From positions 868,001 through 932,000 of the forward strand of contig CP065006.1 of the NCBI GenBank assembly GCA_016699695.1: 64,000 nt of DNA, written 5' to 3'. Made by a program: the position numbers and the translations under genes. Below, one piece after another: positions 9,475-17,027 of this stretch. The DNA is from Bacteroidota bacterium (GTDB taxonomy: Bacteria > Bacteroidota > Bacteroidia > Bacteroidales > UBA10428). A model generated the notes under the pieces. The model saw only the letters and a program-made list of their open reading frames with translations, ran no database searches and was not told the DNA's origin. The stretch's first letter is position 1; every line of letters starts with the position of its first letter.

Positions 9475-10602
9475 TTAAGGATAGGCATCGTAGTAAAACT
9501 CTAATACCACTGGGAGGTGGTCGCTATAGCCTCCCAGATACCTTGGTCCCTGATAAGTACGAAAGAGTTTCAGGCCCCCATAAACAGAATCTGTGGTCAA
9601 CAAAAATGGATTGTCCAGAATTCGGATAGCATAATTGTGTGTATGTACCCCCTCATTACCAAGCAAAGATCCGGAGACCAGAAATTGGTCAAACATGCTC
9701 CAGTGCGATTGATACTTGATAGTGCCACACTTGCATGATTTCTTTAAATCCTGCGAGAGGTTTACAAGATTCGCACCTTCGGTAATCATTTGCAGGCTTG
9801 CATTGTCTGGTTCGTCGTTAAAGTCGCCCGTAATTACGCACTTGCTTTGGGAATTTTTCTTTTTCAGGCTGTCTATTGCCTCAAGTAGTACTTGTGCTGT
9901 ATACAACCGCAGAGGCTCACTTTGTGCCTGCCCTCCCCGGCGTGAAGGCCAGTGATTGACAAATACATGCAAAGTATCGGCGCCAATTAACATTCCAACC
10001 TGTAGTATATCGCGTGTATGATTGGATGAATCTGATGGGAAACGGATGCGGATTGCTTTATGGTAGATTATCTTAAATTTATCCTTTCGCACCAGAAGAG
10101 CTACCTCAATGCCTCTTTCATCGGGCGAATCGTGGTGCACAATATTATATTGGAATTTCGAAAGCGGAGTGCTGCGGGTCAGGTGATACAAGGGTATAAT
10201 TTCTTCTACTTCACACAAGGCAATTATTTCAGGGGGCTGGCTGTCGCCGGCAGCAGTAATTACCTGATAGAGACTTTTTACTTTTCGCCAATAGCGGCTT
10301 GAGCTCCATTGATTGGCGCCCTCAGGAAGAAACTCTTCGTCGCGTGTGGCAGGATTATCGATGGTGTCGAACAAATTTTCGACATTGTAAAACATCATCC
10401 GGAAGCTTTTAGTTTCCTCATCCTGATTATATGAAGGCAGTATGGGAATTACTAGCATTAAGAGCAAATAAAATGGTAAATGCGACTTTGTAGGCTTATT
10501 TTTCAGCAATTCAATTTCTTCATAATCTAAAGTCCAATTTTGACTTAGTTTTTCCGAATTCCGAAACTGATTCATAGATATTATTGTCGAATAGTTTAAC
10601 AT
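9475..10602 (-). CDS. Endonuclease/exonuclease/phosphatase (EEP) family protein with an odd N-terminus
   Basis: 375 residues. From about residue 65 it is a typical EEP-fold protein: MMFYNVENLFDT (metal-binding Asn), CEVEE (metal-binding Glu), VNHWPSRRGG, GDFNDEP and the terminal YSDHLPV (SDH motif). Bacteroidota relatives are usually exported and start with a signal peptide directly before the MFYNVENLFD block; here the hydrophobic segment LPFYLLLMLVIPIL lies at residues 42-55 behind some 40 hydrophilic residues. That leader (RNSEKLSQNWTLDYEEIELL) resembles the N-terminal DUF4158 part of Tn3-type transposases, suggesting a fusion or insertion scar. A second ATG at 10575 is possible. Substrate unknown. 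Confidence 0.8.
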   Translation of the reverse strand: MLNYSTIISMNQFRNSEKLSQNWTLDYEEIELLKNKPTKSHLPFYLLLMLVIPILPSYNQDEETKSFRMMFYNVENLFDTIDNPATRDEEFLPEGANQWSSSRYWRKVKSLYQVITAAGDSQPPEIIALCEVEEIIPLYHLTRSTPLSKFQYNIVHHDSPDERGIEVALLVRKDKFKIIYHKAIRIRFPSDSSNHTRDILQVGMLIGADTLHVFVNHWPSRRGGQAQSEPLRLYTAQVLLEAIDSLKKKNSQSKCVITGDFNDEPDNASLQMITEGANLVNLSQDLKKSCKCGTIKYQSHWSMFDQFLVSGSLLGNEGVHTHNYAIRILDNPFLLTTDSVYGGLKLFRTYQGPRYLGGYSDHLPVVLEFYYDAYP

Positions 10603-11139
10603 TTTGATAATTTATAATTACCAAATATTCAAATCGTCCCAGAAAAGATGTCATTTTTATGTCCAAATGAAGCTTTCTTTCTTCGGCTCATAAACAAATG
10701 AAAAAATTGAAAAACATTTTAATGACGATACTGAAACTTCATAACTAGATAAATTTGTACAGTAAATGGTAATACTCTTATTTCAATGAATGGCCAAATT
10801 TGGCCAGTATTGAAGACTACCATAAATAGATCCAATATCCTCACTACCTAAGCAATTGTTTTTTTGAATGCTATGTTTGCGAGCCCTTATGGTTATTAAC
10901 CAATGTCCTGAAAAGGTTGGGATAATATGTGCGAAGCACACCTTATCTCTTCGTTTACTGAGTTATTTCCTGTTCTGCTTCTTAACCCTATTTATGAGGA
11001 CGAAGCAAAACGGGGAATTTTAATATTATCTGCCTTAATGACAGAATAATTAGGAGAAGTGAAAACAATAAGTTTATATTTTTAATGAAGAGTATTCCTT
11101 GAGGCTCTGCCTCGGGGTTATTAAGTTTTTTAGATTGTA
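10603..11139. other. Gene-free stretch with small hairpins
   Basis: 537 bp without a believable gene on either strand. It lies between the EEP gene's start and the end of the crystallin-type lipoprotein gene. Three inverted repeats are visible: TGTGC-GAA-GCACA at 10928-10940; a 10-bp arm pair with one mismatch (10972-10981 with 11002-11011); and a 9-bp stem with TCT loop at 11097-11117 containing GAGGC/GCCTC. The GC-rich hairpins in AT-rich DNA look like REP-type palindromes or remnants of a mobile element; the neighbouring IS and the odd EEP N-terminus fit a decayed insertion. Confidence 0.5.
11097..11117. repeat. GC-rich stem-loop (REP-like or terminator)
   Basis: Arms CCTTGAGGC and GCCTCGGGG around a TCT loop give a 9-bp stem with two G-T pairs. 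On the plus strand a T-rich run (TTAAGTTTTTT) follows, but no plus-strand gene precedes it. On the minus strand it lies 23 bp after the stop of the lipoprotein gene without a T tract. It may act as a transcription end or be a palindromic repeat; no second copy was seen in this window. Confidence 0.4.
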
Positions 11140-11805
11140 TTAAAATGTGCGAAATGAACTAATTTTATCATTCCAGTATTTCTTCCACCATAATGAACCT
11201 GACATTTCCTTGCTGCTTAAATTTGATTCTGCAAAATTTGCTACACTACTTATTGTAGCGGACATATAGGAAAAAGATTTTCCTCCATAATTACTGTCCT
11301 CATAAAAAGCTATTTGGCCACCTGCCACATAACCTTTAAGGGAACTGATTTTATCGTTCCAACTACCTAGACTGGGAACAAGGACAATGGAAGCACTATA
11401 ATTTAAATATGCGCCCGTATAATTGGAATGTTCATAAACTTTAAAAACTGCACCGCCTGTTTGTGTTGATTTAAAATCCTTAAACTGCTCGTTTGAATAG
11501 TTAGCTAGACTATAAGCCATCATTTTATCTGAATTGTCAAAAACATATATTTTATTGTCTCCTTCAACCATTAAGATTGCTGAAGCAGGGGTGTCTAATA
11601 TAGATTCAATTAATTTATTAACTGAATTATCTTTATAAATTATTGAATCGCCAATTTCTTGATATTCTAAATTTATTATTTCATTATTGTATACATATGT
11701 TTCTTTTAACCATAATTCTTCTATTTTTTCAGAATTTTTCTCACAACTTAATAAAGTCATTGAGATTAATAAGGGTGTAATAAAAATGCGATTAATTTTT
11801 TTCAT
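11140..11805 (-). CDS. Beta/gamma-crystallin-type lipoprotein
   Basis: 221 residues. Signal peptide with lipobox SMTLLSC (Cys near residue 21), so lipid-anchored. From about residue 115 there are two Greek-key-like units: VFKVYEHSNYTGAYLNYS... and IAFYEDSNYGGKSFSYM.... Each unit is followed by the stretch NDKISS, matching the N/D-N/D-x-x-S/T-S calcium-binding signature of microbial beta/gamma-crystallins. The first ~90 mature residues are unrecognised. Its ATG lies 2 bp from the end of an IS701-like element, so its native 5' region has been displaced and it now sits 18 bp behind the transposase stop in the same direction. Role unknown; calcium-dependent stabilisation is an inference. Confidence 0.72.
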   Translation of the reverse strand: MKKINRIFITPLLISMTLLSCEKNSEKIEELWLKETYVYNNEIINLEYQEIGDSIIYKDNSVNKLIESILDTPASAILMVEGDNKIYVFDNSDKMMAYSLANYSNEQFKDFKSTQTGGAVFKVYEHSNYTGAYLNYSASIVLVPSLGSWNDKISSLKGYVAGGQIAFYEDSNYGGKSFSYMSATISSVANFAESNLSSKEMSGSLWWKKYWNDKISSFRTF

Positions 11806-11807
11806 AA
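11804..11807. repeat. Target-site duplication, copy 1 (ATAA)
   Basis: ATAA next to the IS end, matched by ATAA at 13305-13308. Two of its bases belong to the start codon of the crystallin-type lipoprotein (ATG at 11805-11803), so the target overlapped that start. Confidence 0.85.
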
Positions 11808-11824
11808 TTCTACTTTAACAGATT
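11808..11824. repeat. IS terminal inverted repeat (transposase 3' side)
   Basis: TTCTACTTTAACAGATT, 17 of 17 bases identical to the reverse complement of 13288-13304. The transposase stop (11824-11826) touches its inner end. Confidence 0.93.
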
Positions 11825-13038
11825 TACAATTTTGAATATGAGTAATTTATATCACGCTGTCGTTTTAAATGCCGGTCATAAATTCTATCAATCATTTGTT
11901 CTTCGGTCATCTGTTTATAAAGTTTAAAAGTGATAAATTCTTTAATATCACGAGCCGATAGTAAAGGTAAATCATCAAAGCAATGCAATTTTTCTTTTAA
12001 AATAAATGACGAGACCAAAAAGTTTAATGCAACCTGGTGTTGCCATGCAAGCCATTTTCGTGTCTGAAACTGGTCTAGCCCGAGTATCTGTTTTGATTCT
12101 TTTATGCAATGTTCTACAAAGTACCGTTGTGCTTGCATATAGGCTATAGCTTTCTTAGTGTATTGTTCAAGATTAGCATTGGTAAAAGAATATTTTATTT
12201 CGTCCTTGCCTTCTTTGGTTTTCGTTTTACGGATAACCAGTAACCTTTGCTCTACTTGCATTTTACTGTTATTGATTATCCAAAGCTTTATAAAATGATA
12301 GTCAGCTACAAGAACTCCTTTGGCTGTATTACGAACACTAATACGCTGCCAATTTTCGTCATTTAAAGTCTGTAAATATTTTGATACACTTAATTCGTCT
12401 GTAGTTGCTTTTAATTTCTTGGGTTCACGACCCTTATTGCTTTTTCGCTCGGGAATAGCCAAGTCAGGACGTTCCAAATATATTTTTTGGTCTTTATGGA
12501 TATCCAGCATGTACAGATAACCAAGCAAATCTATGCTGCTGGCAAAATCCACATCGTTACCATAATAACCATCGCCTCCAATAAAATCGAAGATGATGCC
12601 ATTGGTTACTTGCTGGCGAATAATTTCTAATGCCAGTTCGAGCTTAGTTTTAAATGTTCGGTGCTTTACAGGAACGCCTGCTTTTTCGCATCTTGTCTTG
12701 TCGTCACACCAAGCCTTGGGAAGGTATAGTCGGGCATCAACCATTGATGCAAAATCCCCATTACTTAAACAAGCAAATACCGCAACCTGACTATTTGATA
12801 GTTTCCCTACATTCCCACAATATTGATGTCCAACGCCTACGCTATGGTCGCCTTTTTTTACCCAACCACTTTCATCAATAATCAATCCTGTAAGTTTTCT
12901 TTTGGGTAAAACCTGGCTTACTTCCTGGGCTACTTGATTTATCAAAACTCGATGATCCCAGTTAGACTCAGTTATAAAGTGCTGCATTTGATGGTAGTTA
13001 GCTCCCAAATCTTCGCTTATTCTTTCAATATTGCGCAT
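11824..13038 (-). CDS. IS701-family DDE transposase (5' end frameshifted)
   Basis: 404 residues from the first in-frame ATG. RNase H-fold transposase with the DDE pattern: first Asp in LIIDESGW near residue 54, second in FIGGDGYYG near 155, and the Glu of YFVEHCIKESKQILGL near 310, followed by the R-x-W-x-x-W-x-H-x-x-L block typical of IS4/IS701 proteins. Homology clearly continues upstream of this ATG in the same frame for 43 codons (13039-13167), but no start codon is there; the likely true ATG (13170-13172) is out of frame by one base. The shortened product would miss the N-terminal DNA-binding part. Confidence 0.85.
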   Translation of the reverse strand: MRNIERISEDLGANYHQMQHFITESNWDHRVLINQVAQEVSQVLPKRKLTGLIIDESGWVKKGDHSVGVGHQYCGNVGKLSNSQVAVFACLSNGDFASMVDARLYLPKAWCDDKTRCEKAGVPVKHRTFKTKLELALEIIRQQVTNGIIFDFIGGDGYYGNDVDFASSIDLLGYLYMLDIHKDQKIYLERPDLAIPERKSNKGREPKKLKATTDELSVSKYLQTLNDENWQRISVRNTAKGVLVADYHFIKLWIINNSKMQVEQRLLVIRKTKTKEGKDEIKYSFTNANLEQYTKKAIAYMQAQRYFVEHCIKESKQILGLDQFQTRKWLAWQHQVALNFLVSSFILKEKLHCFDDLPLLSARDIKEFITFKLYKQMTEEQMIDRIYDRHLKRQRDINYSYSKL

Positions 13039-13172
13039 CTGACTTTGTATTATTCCTAATGAATATTGCTGTGCTTTGTCAAAGAACTTCTTTGTTGAAT
13101 TACAAAATACATGCTGATAATCATTAAGGTGAACACTAACTCGCTCTATTACAGAGGTCAGTGTTTTTCCAT
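13039..13172 (-). pseudogene. Out-of-frame 5' end of the IS transposase
   Basis: An ATG at 13170-13172 is followed by GAAAAACACTGA, which stops after four codons. If the A5 run (plus-strand T5 at 13164-13168) held six bases, the frame would read MEKTLTSVIERV and join the conserved N-terminal region (HLNDYQ, then QYSLGI) into the main frame, giving about 449 residues, normal for IS701 transposases. This is therefore a one-base loss in a homopolymer, a sequencing error, or a slippage site. Confidence 0.75.
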
Positions 13173-13287
13173 ATCGATTATTATTTTTACGTTGTATTAA
13201 ACATTTTTCGGAACGATAAGCCTGTTTTTCTGTGCATTGAAGATACTGAATTTCCTTGAAATATCAATGTTTACAAGGGTTTTGTTT

Positions 13288-13304
13288 AATCTGTTAAAGT
13301 AGAA
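13288..13304. repeat. IS terminal inverted repeat (transposase 5' side)
   Basis: AATCTGTTAAAGTAGAA, the exact reverse complement of the other end. About 115 bp separate it from the probable original ATG of the transposase. Confidence 0.93.
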
Positions 13305-13308
13305 ATAA
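13305..13308. repeat. Target-site duplication, copy 2 (ATAA)
   Basis: ATAA immediately outside the second IS end. Joining 11807 directly to 13309 restores a plausible uninterrupted upstream region for the lipoprotein gene (A-rich leader ending AAAAATCTAATT before its ATG). Confidence 0.85.
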
Positions 13309-13373
13309 TTAGATTTTTGATAAGGTTATTAGTTTATTTCAGCAATATAAAAAATAATCAATAAAAAGAAAAA

Positions 13374-14864
13374 TCATTCTTGTCGTTCAAATGCACCAAG
13401 GTCTGGTTTTCCATCAAGGGTTCGGTCGTTTCCGTTGTAATCGAATTGCAAATAAGGTAAATGCTCATTGACCCGAACCAACGACCCTGCATCAATGGCA
13501 GGCGAAAGGGTATCGAGCCTGAAATCCATTGGGCCTAACAGGATGCTATCGTTTACAAACCTTGGATCCTTATTTAGTATTACCTCCTTAAAAAACTCGC
13601 TGCCATAGGCTTCCACCGAATCTTCTACCAGTTTGAGTATACAGTTTTCGAACTGAAAATTAAAGGCAGTCTGTTCGTTGTCGTCTTTGTTCAACTCAAG
13701 TTTGTTGTTGCCATATACAATTGAATTAATGAAATTGGCTGATACCAGTTCAATGTTGGCAGTTTTTTCTTCTACCAGGTAATATTCATTTAAAACATAA
13801 TAGGGGTACCAATTGGACAAAAACAAAGCATTGGATGGATTTCCACGCTTGTATTTAGTTTCATATACATTCTTTTCGAGGGCGCCATAAATTGAAATTG
13901 AACTGTGAAAAAAATTATACTCCCCACCCATCAACAAAATAAGGCCATAATACTGGGCATCGGCAAAGATGCAATTATAAGCTTCGATTTGCGCACCAAA
14001 TGCCAGAATGCTCGAAAAGGATGAGTTTTGTATTAAAGTATTGTGCAACACCACAGAAGGTTGCACCTCAAATTCGCCGGGAATGCCCACCTGCAGACCT
14101 GCCTGAGCATTTTTGATAATTGCATAGCGGATAAGATTGCCGGTACTTCCTGGTTGAAAAATAATGGTGCCCCATCGCCCGGCCGACTCAGCGTAACCGC
14201 GGTCAAAGCGGTCGCCCTCAAAAGTAACCGGAGCCACGTGAGTGCCATCTACAATTAGCTTACCATACACTACTATGCTTGAATTGTAATGAAGATAAAT
14301 GCGTGCCCCAGCTTCGATTGTGAGTGTTTGATCTGTATCGATTACCAGGTTCCGGTAGATCAGATAGGGCTTTCCGGCAGTCCAGGTAGCCGATTCCGGC
14401 AGCATACCTCTTATGAGAAAAACATCCTGCCCAAAAGCTTCCAGGGTAATTTGACTCTCGGTGCCATTGTATTCAAACACAATGGCATCGTAAACTACCA
14501 AAGGCAGATCGCCTCCAACCGGATCGAGGGTTAGGGCAACAAATACATAAATACTGTCCTTTGGTGGTAAAAGAATATTCTTCAGGTCGGTTCCTGGAAA
14601 CCCGTCTACATTAAGCCTAAAACCCGAGGATGCACCTCCCTTTACGTACACACGCGAAAGCTGAATGGAACGGTCGTGCGGGTTGTAAATTTTGAACAAG
14701 CGGGTAACTGTGGCCTGTTCGGTAAATACTGTATCAAAACTCAAAGTGTCCAGCGAGATATTTATGCGATCATTCGGATCCTGGGTAAATTCTTCCTTGT
14801 CGCAACCTGCTGCTACGATCAGATAAACAAATATCAATACCAAAGGAATAATTCGAATATGCAT
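13374..14864 (-). CDS. Beta-helix lipoprotein of the outer surface
   Basis: 496 residues from the ATG at 14864, chosen because it places a signal peptide (RIIPLVLIFVYLIVAAGC, lipobox VAAGC) at the N-terminus; a frame extension to 14915 adds only 17 hydrophilic residues. The middle is rich in short repeats of the right-handed parallel beta-helix kind (LTIEAGARIYLHYNSSIVVYGKL, then WGTIIFQPGS..NLIRYAIIKNA). The end carries LSPAIDAGS and GKPDLGAFE, the close of the choice-of-anchor Q type domain. Such Bacteroidota proteins are lipid-anchored and may bind or cleave polysaccharide; function is unknown here. Confidence 0.75.
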   Translation of the reverse strand: MHIRIIPLVLIFVYLIVAAGCDKEEFTQDPNDRINISLDTLSFDTVFTEQATVTRLFKIYNPHDRSIQLSRVYVKGGASSGFRLNVDGFPGTDLKNILLPPKDSIYVFVALTLDPVGGDLPLVVYDAIVFEYNGTESQITLEAFGQDVFLIRGMLPESATWTAGKPYLIYRNLVIDTDQTLTIEAGARIYLHYNSSIVVYGKLIVDGTHVAPVTFEGDRFDRGYAESAGRWGTIIFQPGSTGNLIRYAIIKNAQAGLQVGIPGEFEVQPSVVLHNTLIQNSSFSSILAFGAQIEAYNCIFADAQYYGLILLMGGEYNFFHSSISIYGALEKNVYETKYKRGNPSNALFLSNWYPYYVLNEYYLVEEKTANIELVSANFINSIVYGNNKLELNKDDNEQTAFNFQFENCILKLVEDSVEAYGSEFFKEVILNKDPRFVNDSILLGPMDFRLDTLSPAIDAGSLVRVNEHLPYLQFDYNGNDRTLDGKPDLGAFERQE

Positions 14865-15091
14865 ACTAAATTTTTCGCTAAAATAACGATTCGTTTCTTG
14901 TGCAGAAGAATACAAATAACTTCATTTCATTTTTATTAACAGATTATCTTTATTTTTATTCTATCTACATCCAAATTTTTTCTAACTTGTTGATGAAACT
15001 TAATAGGAAGGTGAAAATAAGCAATTGAAAAGTTTACGACCCGACCTGACAATGCAGAAAAAAAATAAAAAGTTTTACTATATTTATTTTA

Positions 15092-15099
15092 TAGTTTTG
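15092..15099 (+). promoter_or_regulatory. Bacteroidota -7 element upstream of the acetyltransferase
   Basis: TAGTTTTG fits TAnnTTTG exactly and stands 26 bp before the ATG at 15125. No good TTTG -33 box sits at the expected distance (a TTTT is 15 bp upstream), so it is a weak call. Confidence 0.4.
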
Positions 15100-15124
15100 T
15101 AATTCAATACTAATCCCGTTTTAG

Positions 15125-15625
15125 ATGAAAATTCAACAGGCAGTTTTGCAGGATCTAGTTGAAATACTATACCTGGTAAAGGTGTGCGTTAGCGACATGA
15201 ATGAAAAGGGACAAAAGCATTGGAACAATGCCTACCCCGGATCCAACTACCTTCTGAGCTGCATCGAAAATAACACACTCTTTTTATGTCGGGAAAATGA
15301 AGTGGCGAAGGGAATGATTATTCTCAGCCAGGATGAGCCCGAAGAATACAAGCATATCGATTGGCAAGGCAAAAACAATAAAGTATTGTTTATACGATTT
15401 CTGGCCGTACATCCCCTTTGGCAAGGCAAAGGCATTGCCAAAAAACTGGTAGCCTTTGCAGAAGAACATGCCAAGAAAAATGCATTCAGCTCCATGAGAA
15501 TGGACATATACAGCGGCATAGAAGGAGCTTTTAATCTATGCTCCACCATGGGGTTTAACCAAACCGGCCAGTTTCATTCAAAATTTCAACAGAATCCCTA
15601 TCTGGCTTTTGAGAAAAGCCTTTAA
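15125..15625 (+). CDS. GNAT-family N-acetyltransferase
   Basis: 166 residues. The acetyl-CoA binding motif A is clear: LFIRFLAVHPLWQGKGIAKKLVAFAEEHA (residues about 97-125), with Q-G-K-G-I-A as the pyrophosphate loop, followed by MRMDIYSG and a C-terminal NLCSTMGFNQTGQF region. The acceptor substrate cannot be told from sequence. It stands alone between the divergent beta-helix lipoprotein gene and the convergent TolC gene. Confidence 0.88.
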   Translation: MKIQQAVLQDLVEILYLVKVCVSDMNEKGQKHWNNAYPGSNYLLSCIENNTLFLCRENEVAKGMIILSQDEPEEYKHIDWQGKNNKVLFIRFLAVHPLWQGKGIAKKLVAFAEEHAKKNAFSSMRMDIYSGIEGAFNLCSTMGFNQTGQFHSKFQQNPYLAFEKSL

Positions 15626-15668
15626 CCTGAATTCGGTTCCACCTTCTTTGAATCTATAAGTCTTGCCT

Positions 15669-17006
15669 TTACAGGGTAATGGGTATACCTCTATAGAAAT
15701 CGAGGATTTTCACTGCAAACACATACTCGTATTTTGCTTTGAGCAGTTCCGATTGTGCTTTGATATAGTTGTTCTTGGCAATATTGTAATCGACAGAATT
15801 TACAATGCCCACATTGAACTTTTGCTCGGTATAGGCAAATGCCTCACGGTAAGATTCCACAGCCTCATAAGCTGATTTATACTTATCGGACGAAGAAACT
15901 GCATCGATATAAGATTGTTGAATTTCTTTGTACAGTTGTTGCTTTGTGAGATTGAGTGTGTTTTCGGCGGACATCACTCCAATACGCGCATTGCTGATAG
16001 CATTTTTAACCTCCCATTTGTTAAATATCGGAACTTGTAAACCAAAAGTTAAGCTCTTACCTGAAAAATTATCCAATTGCTCGTTGTAGGGGTAACGGAT
16101 ACCTCCAGGATCTACATTCGAAGTCGAATATCCTGTTGACCATGATCCGGAGGCCAGAAGCGATGGACTTAATCTTCCTTTTTGAACGAGATAATATTTT
16201 TCGTTGGCCTCCACCAGGTATTCGGCACTTTTAATGTGGGGTAAAAACAAGAGAGCTTCGGAATAAACAATAGACACATCGGTTACAGGGCTCGAAAGAT
16301 TCGAGTCGATGGATGCCGGAATCACCACATCAAAACCTTCAATCGATTTAAGATCCAGTAATTGAGTGAGATTCAGGTATGCAATCTCTTTTTCATTTTC
16401 CTTCGAGGTTACATTGTATTCTTCTGCGGCCAGCTGGGCTTTTATTTCCAACAAATCGCCCCTGGCTACACTTCCAGCCTCCACCAGCTTGCTGGTACGT
16501 TCAACCTGCAATTGAGCGATATCGCGCTGGCTGATGGCCACATCAAGCAATTCGCGGCTAAAGAGAATCTGCAAATAAGCCGATGCGATATCAAGGGTTA
16601 ATTCAATTTTTTCCTTTTCAACTTCTTGCATTTTGCTAAGCGTATTATACTCATTCAACTTAATGCTATTGTAATTCGTTAAACCCGAAAACAAGCGCAC
16701 GCTTGTATTCAAGGAATAATTGTCAGAGAAATTACTGCTATTTCCAAATTCGTTGGTATTCCGATCGAGTATATGTCCATAACTATAGGTACGCCCTGCA
16801 TTGGCATTTAAATCGGGCAAAAGGTTTAGCTTCGACTGAAACAAATCGTTACTGGCAATACTTGCCTGATATTGGGCTTGTTTCACACTTAAATTATTGG
16901 CATGTGCATAATCGATGCACTCTGTTAACGACCATTGTTTTTGAGAGAACACTGTTTGGCCCGATAAAAACAGAACAGATAATAAAATTGAAATTTGATA
17001 CTTCAT
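15669..17006 (-). CDS. TolC-family outer membrane efflux protein
   Basis: 445 residues with signal peptide (ISILLSVLFLSGQTVFSQ). Two tandem outer-membrane-efflux (OEP) repeats of about 200 residues are seen, with long coiled helices such as KIELTLDIASAYLQILFSRE and LTKQQLYKEIQQSYIDAVSS. It forms the trimeric channel through the outer membrane for export. It lies 21 bp downstream of an ABC ATPase gene in the same direction; the permease and periplasmic adaptor that normally complete such a machine are not next to it. Confidence 0.9.
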   Translation of the reverse strand: MKYQISILLSVLFLSGQTVFSQKQWSLTECIDYAHANNLSVKQAQYQASIASNDLFQSKLNLLPDLNANAGRTYSYGHILDRNTNEFGNSSNFSDNYSLNTSVRLFSGLTNYNSIKLNEYNTLSKMQEVEKEKIELTLDIASAYLQILFSRELLDVAISQRDIAQLQVERTSKLVEAGSVARGDLLEIKAQLAAEEYNVTSKENEKEIAYLNLTQLLDLKSIEGFDVVIPASIDSNLSSPVTDVSIVYSEALLFLPHIKSAEYLVEANEKYYLVQKGRLSPSLLASGSWSTGYSTSNVDPGGIRYPYNEQLDNFSGKSLTFGLQVPIFNKWEVKNAISNARIGVMSAENTLNLTKQQLYKEIQQSYIDAVSSSDKYKSAYEAVESYREAFAYTEQKFNVGIVNSVDYNIAKNNYIKAQSELLKAKYEYVFAVKILDFYRGIPITL

Positions 17007-17027
17007 ACTTGGTAGATTATACGATTT

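Larger units (their letters stand above)
11808..13304 (-). mobile_element. IS701-like insertion sequence with perfect ends and target duplication
   Basis: A 1497-bp element bounded by 17-bp perfect inverted repeats: TTCTACTTTAACAGATT at 11808-11824 and its reverse complement at 13288-13304. Directly outside both ends is ATAA (11804-11807 and 13305-13308), a 4-bp target duplication as expected for IS701-type elements. It encodes one DDE transposase on the minus strand, whose stop codon overlaps the inner end of the left repeat. Intact ends and duplication point to a recent insertion. The transposase frame is broken by one base near its start, so this copy may no longer move on its own. Confidence 0.92.
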
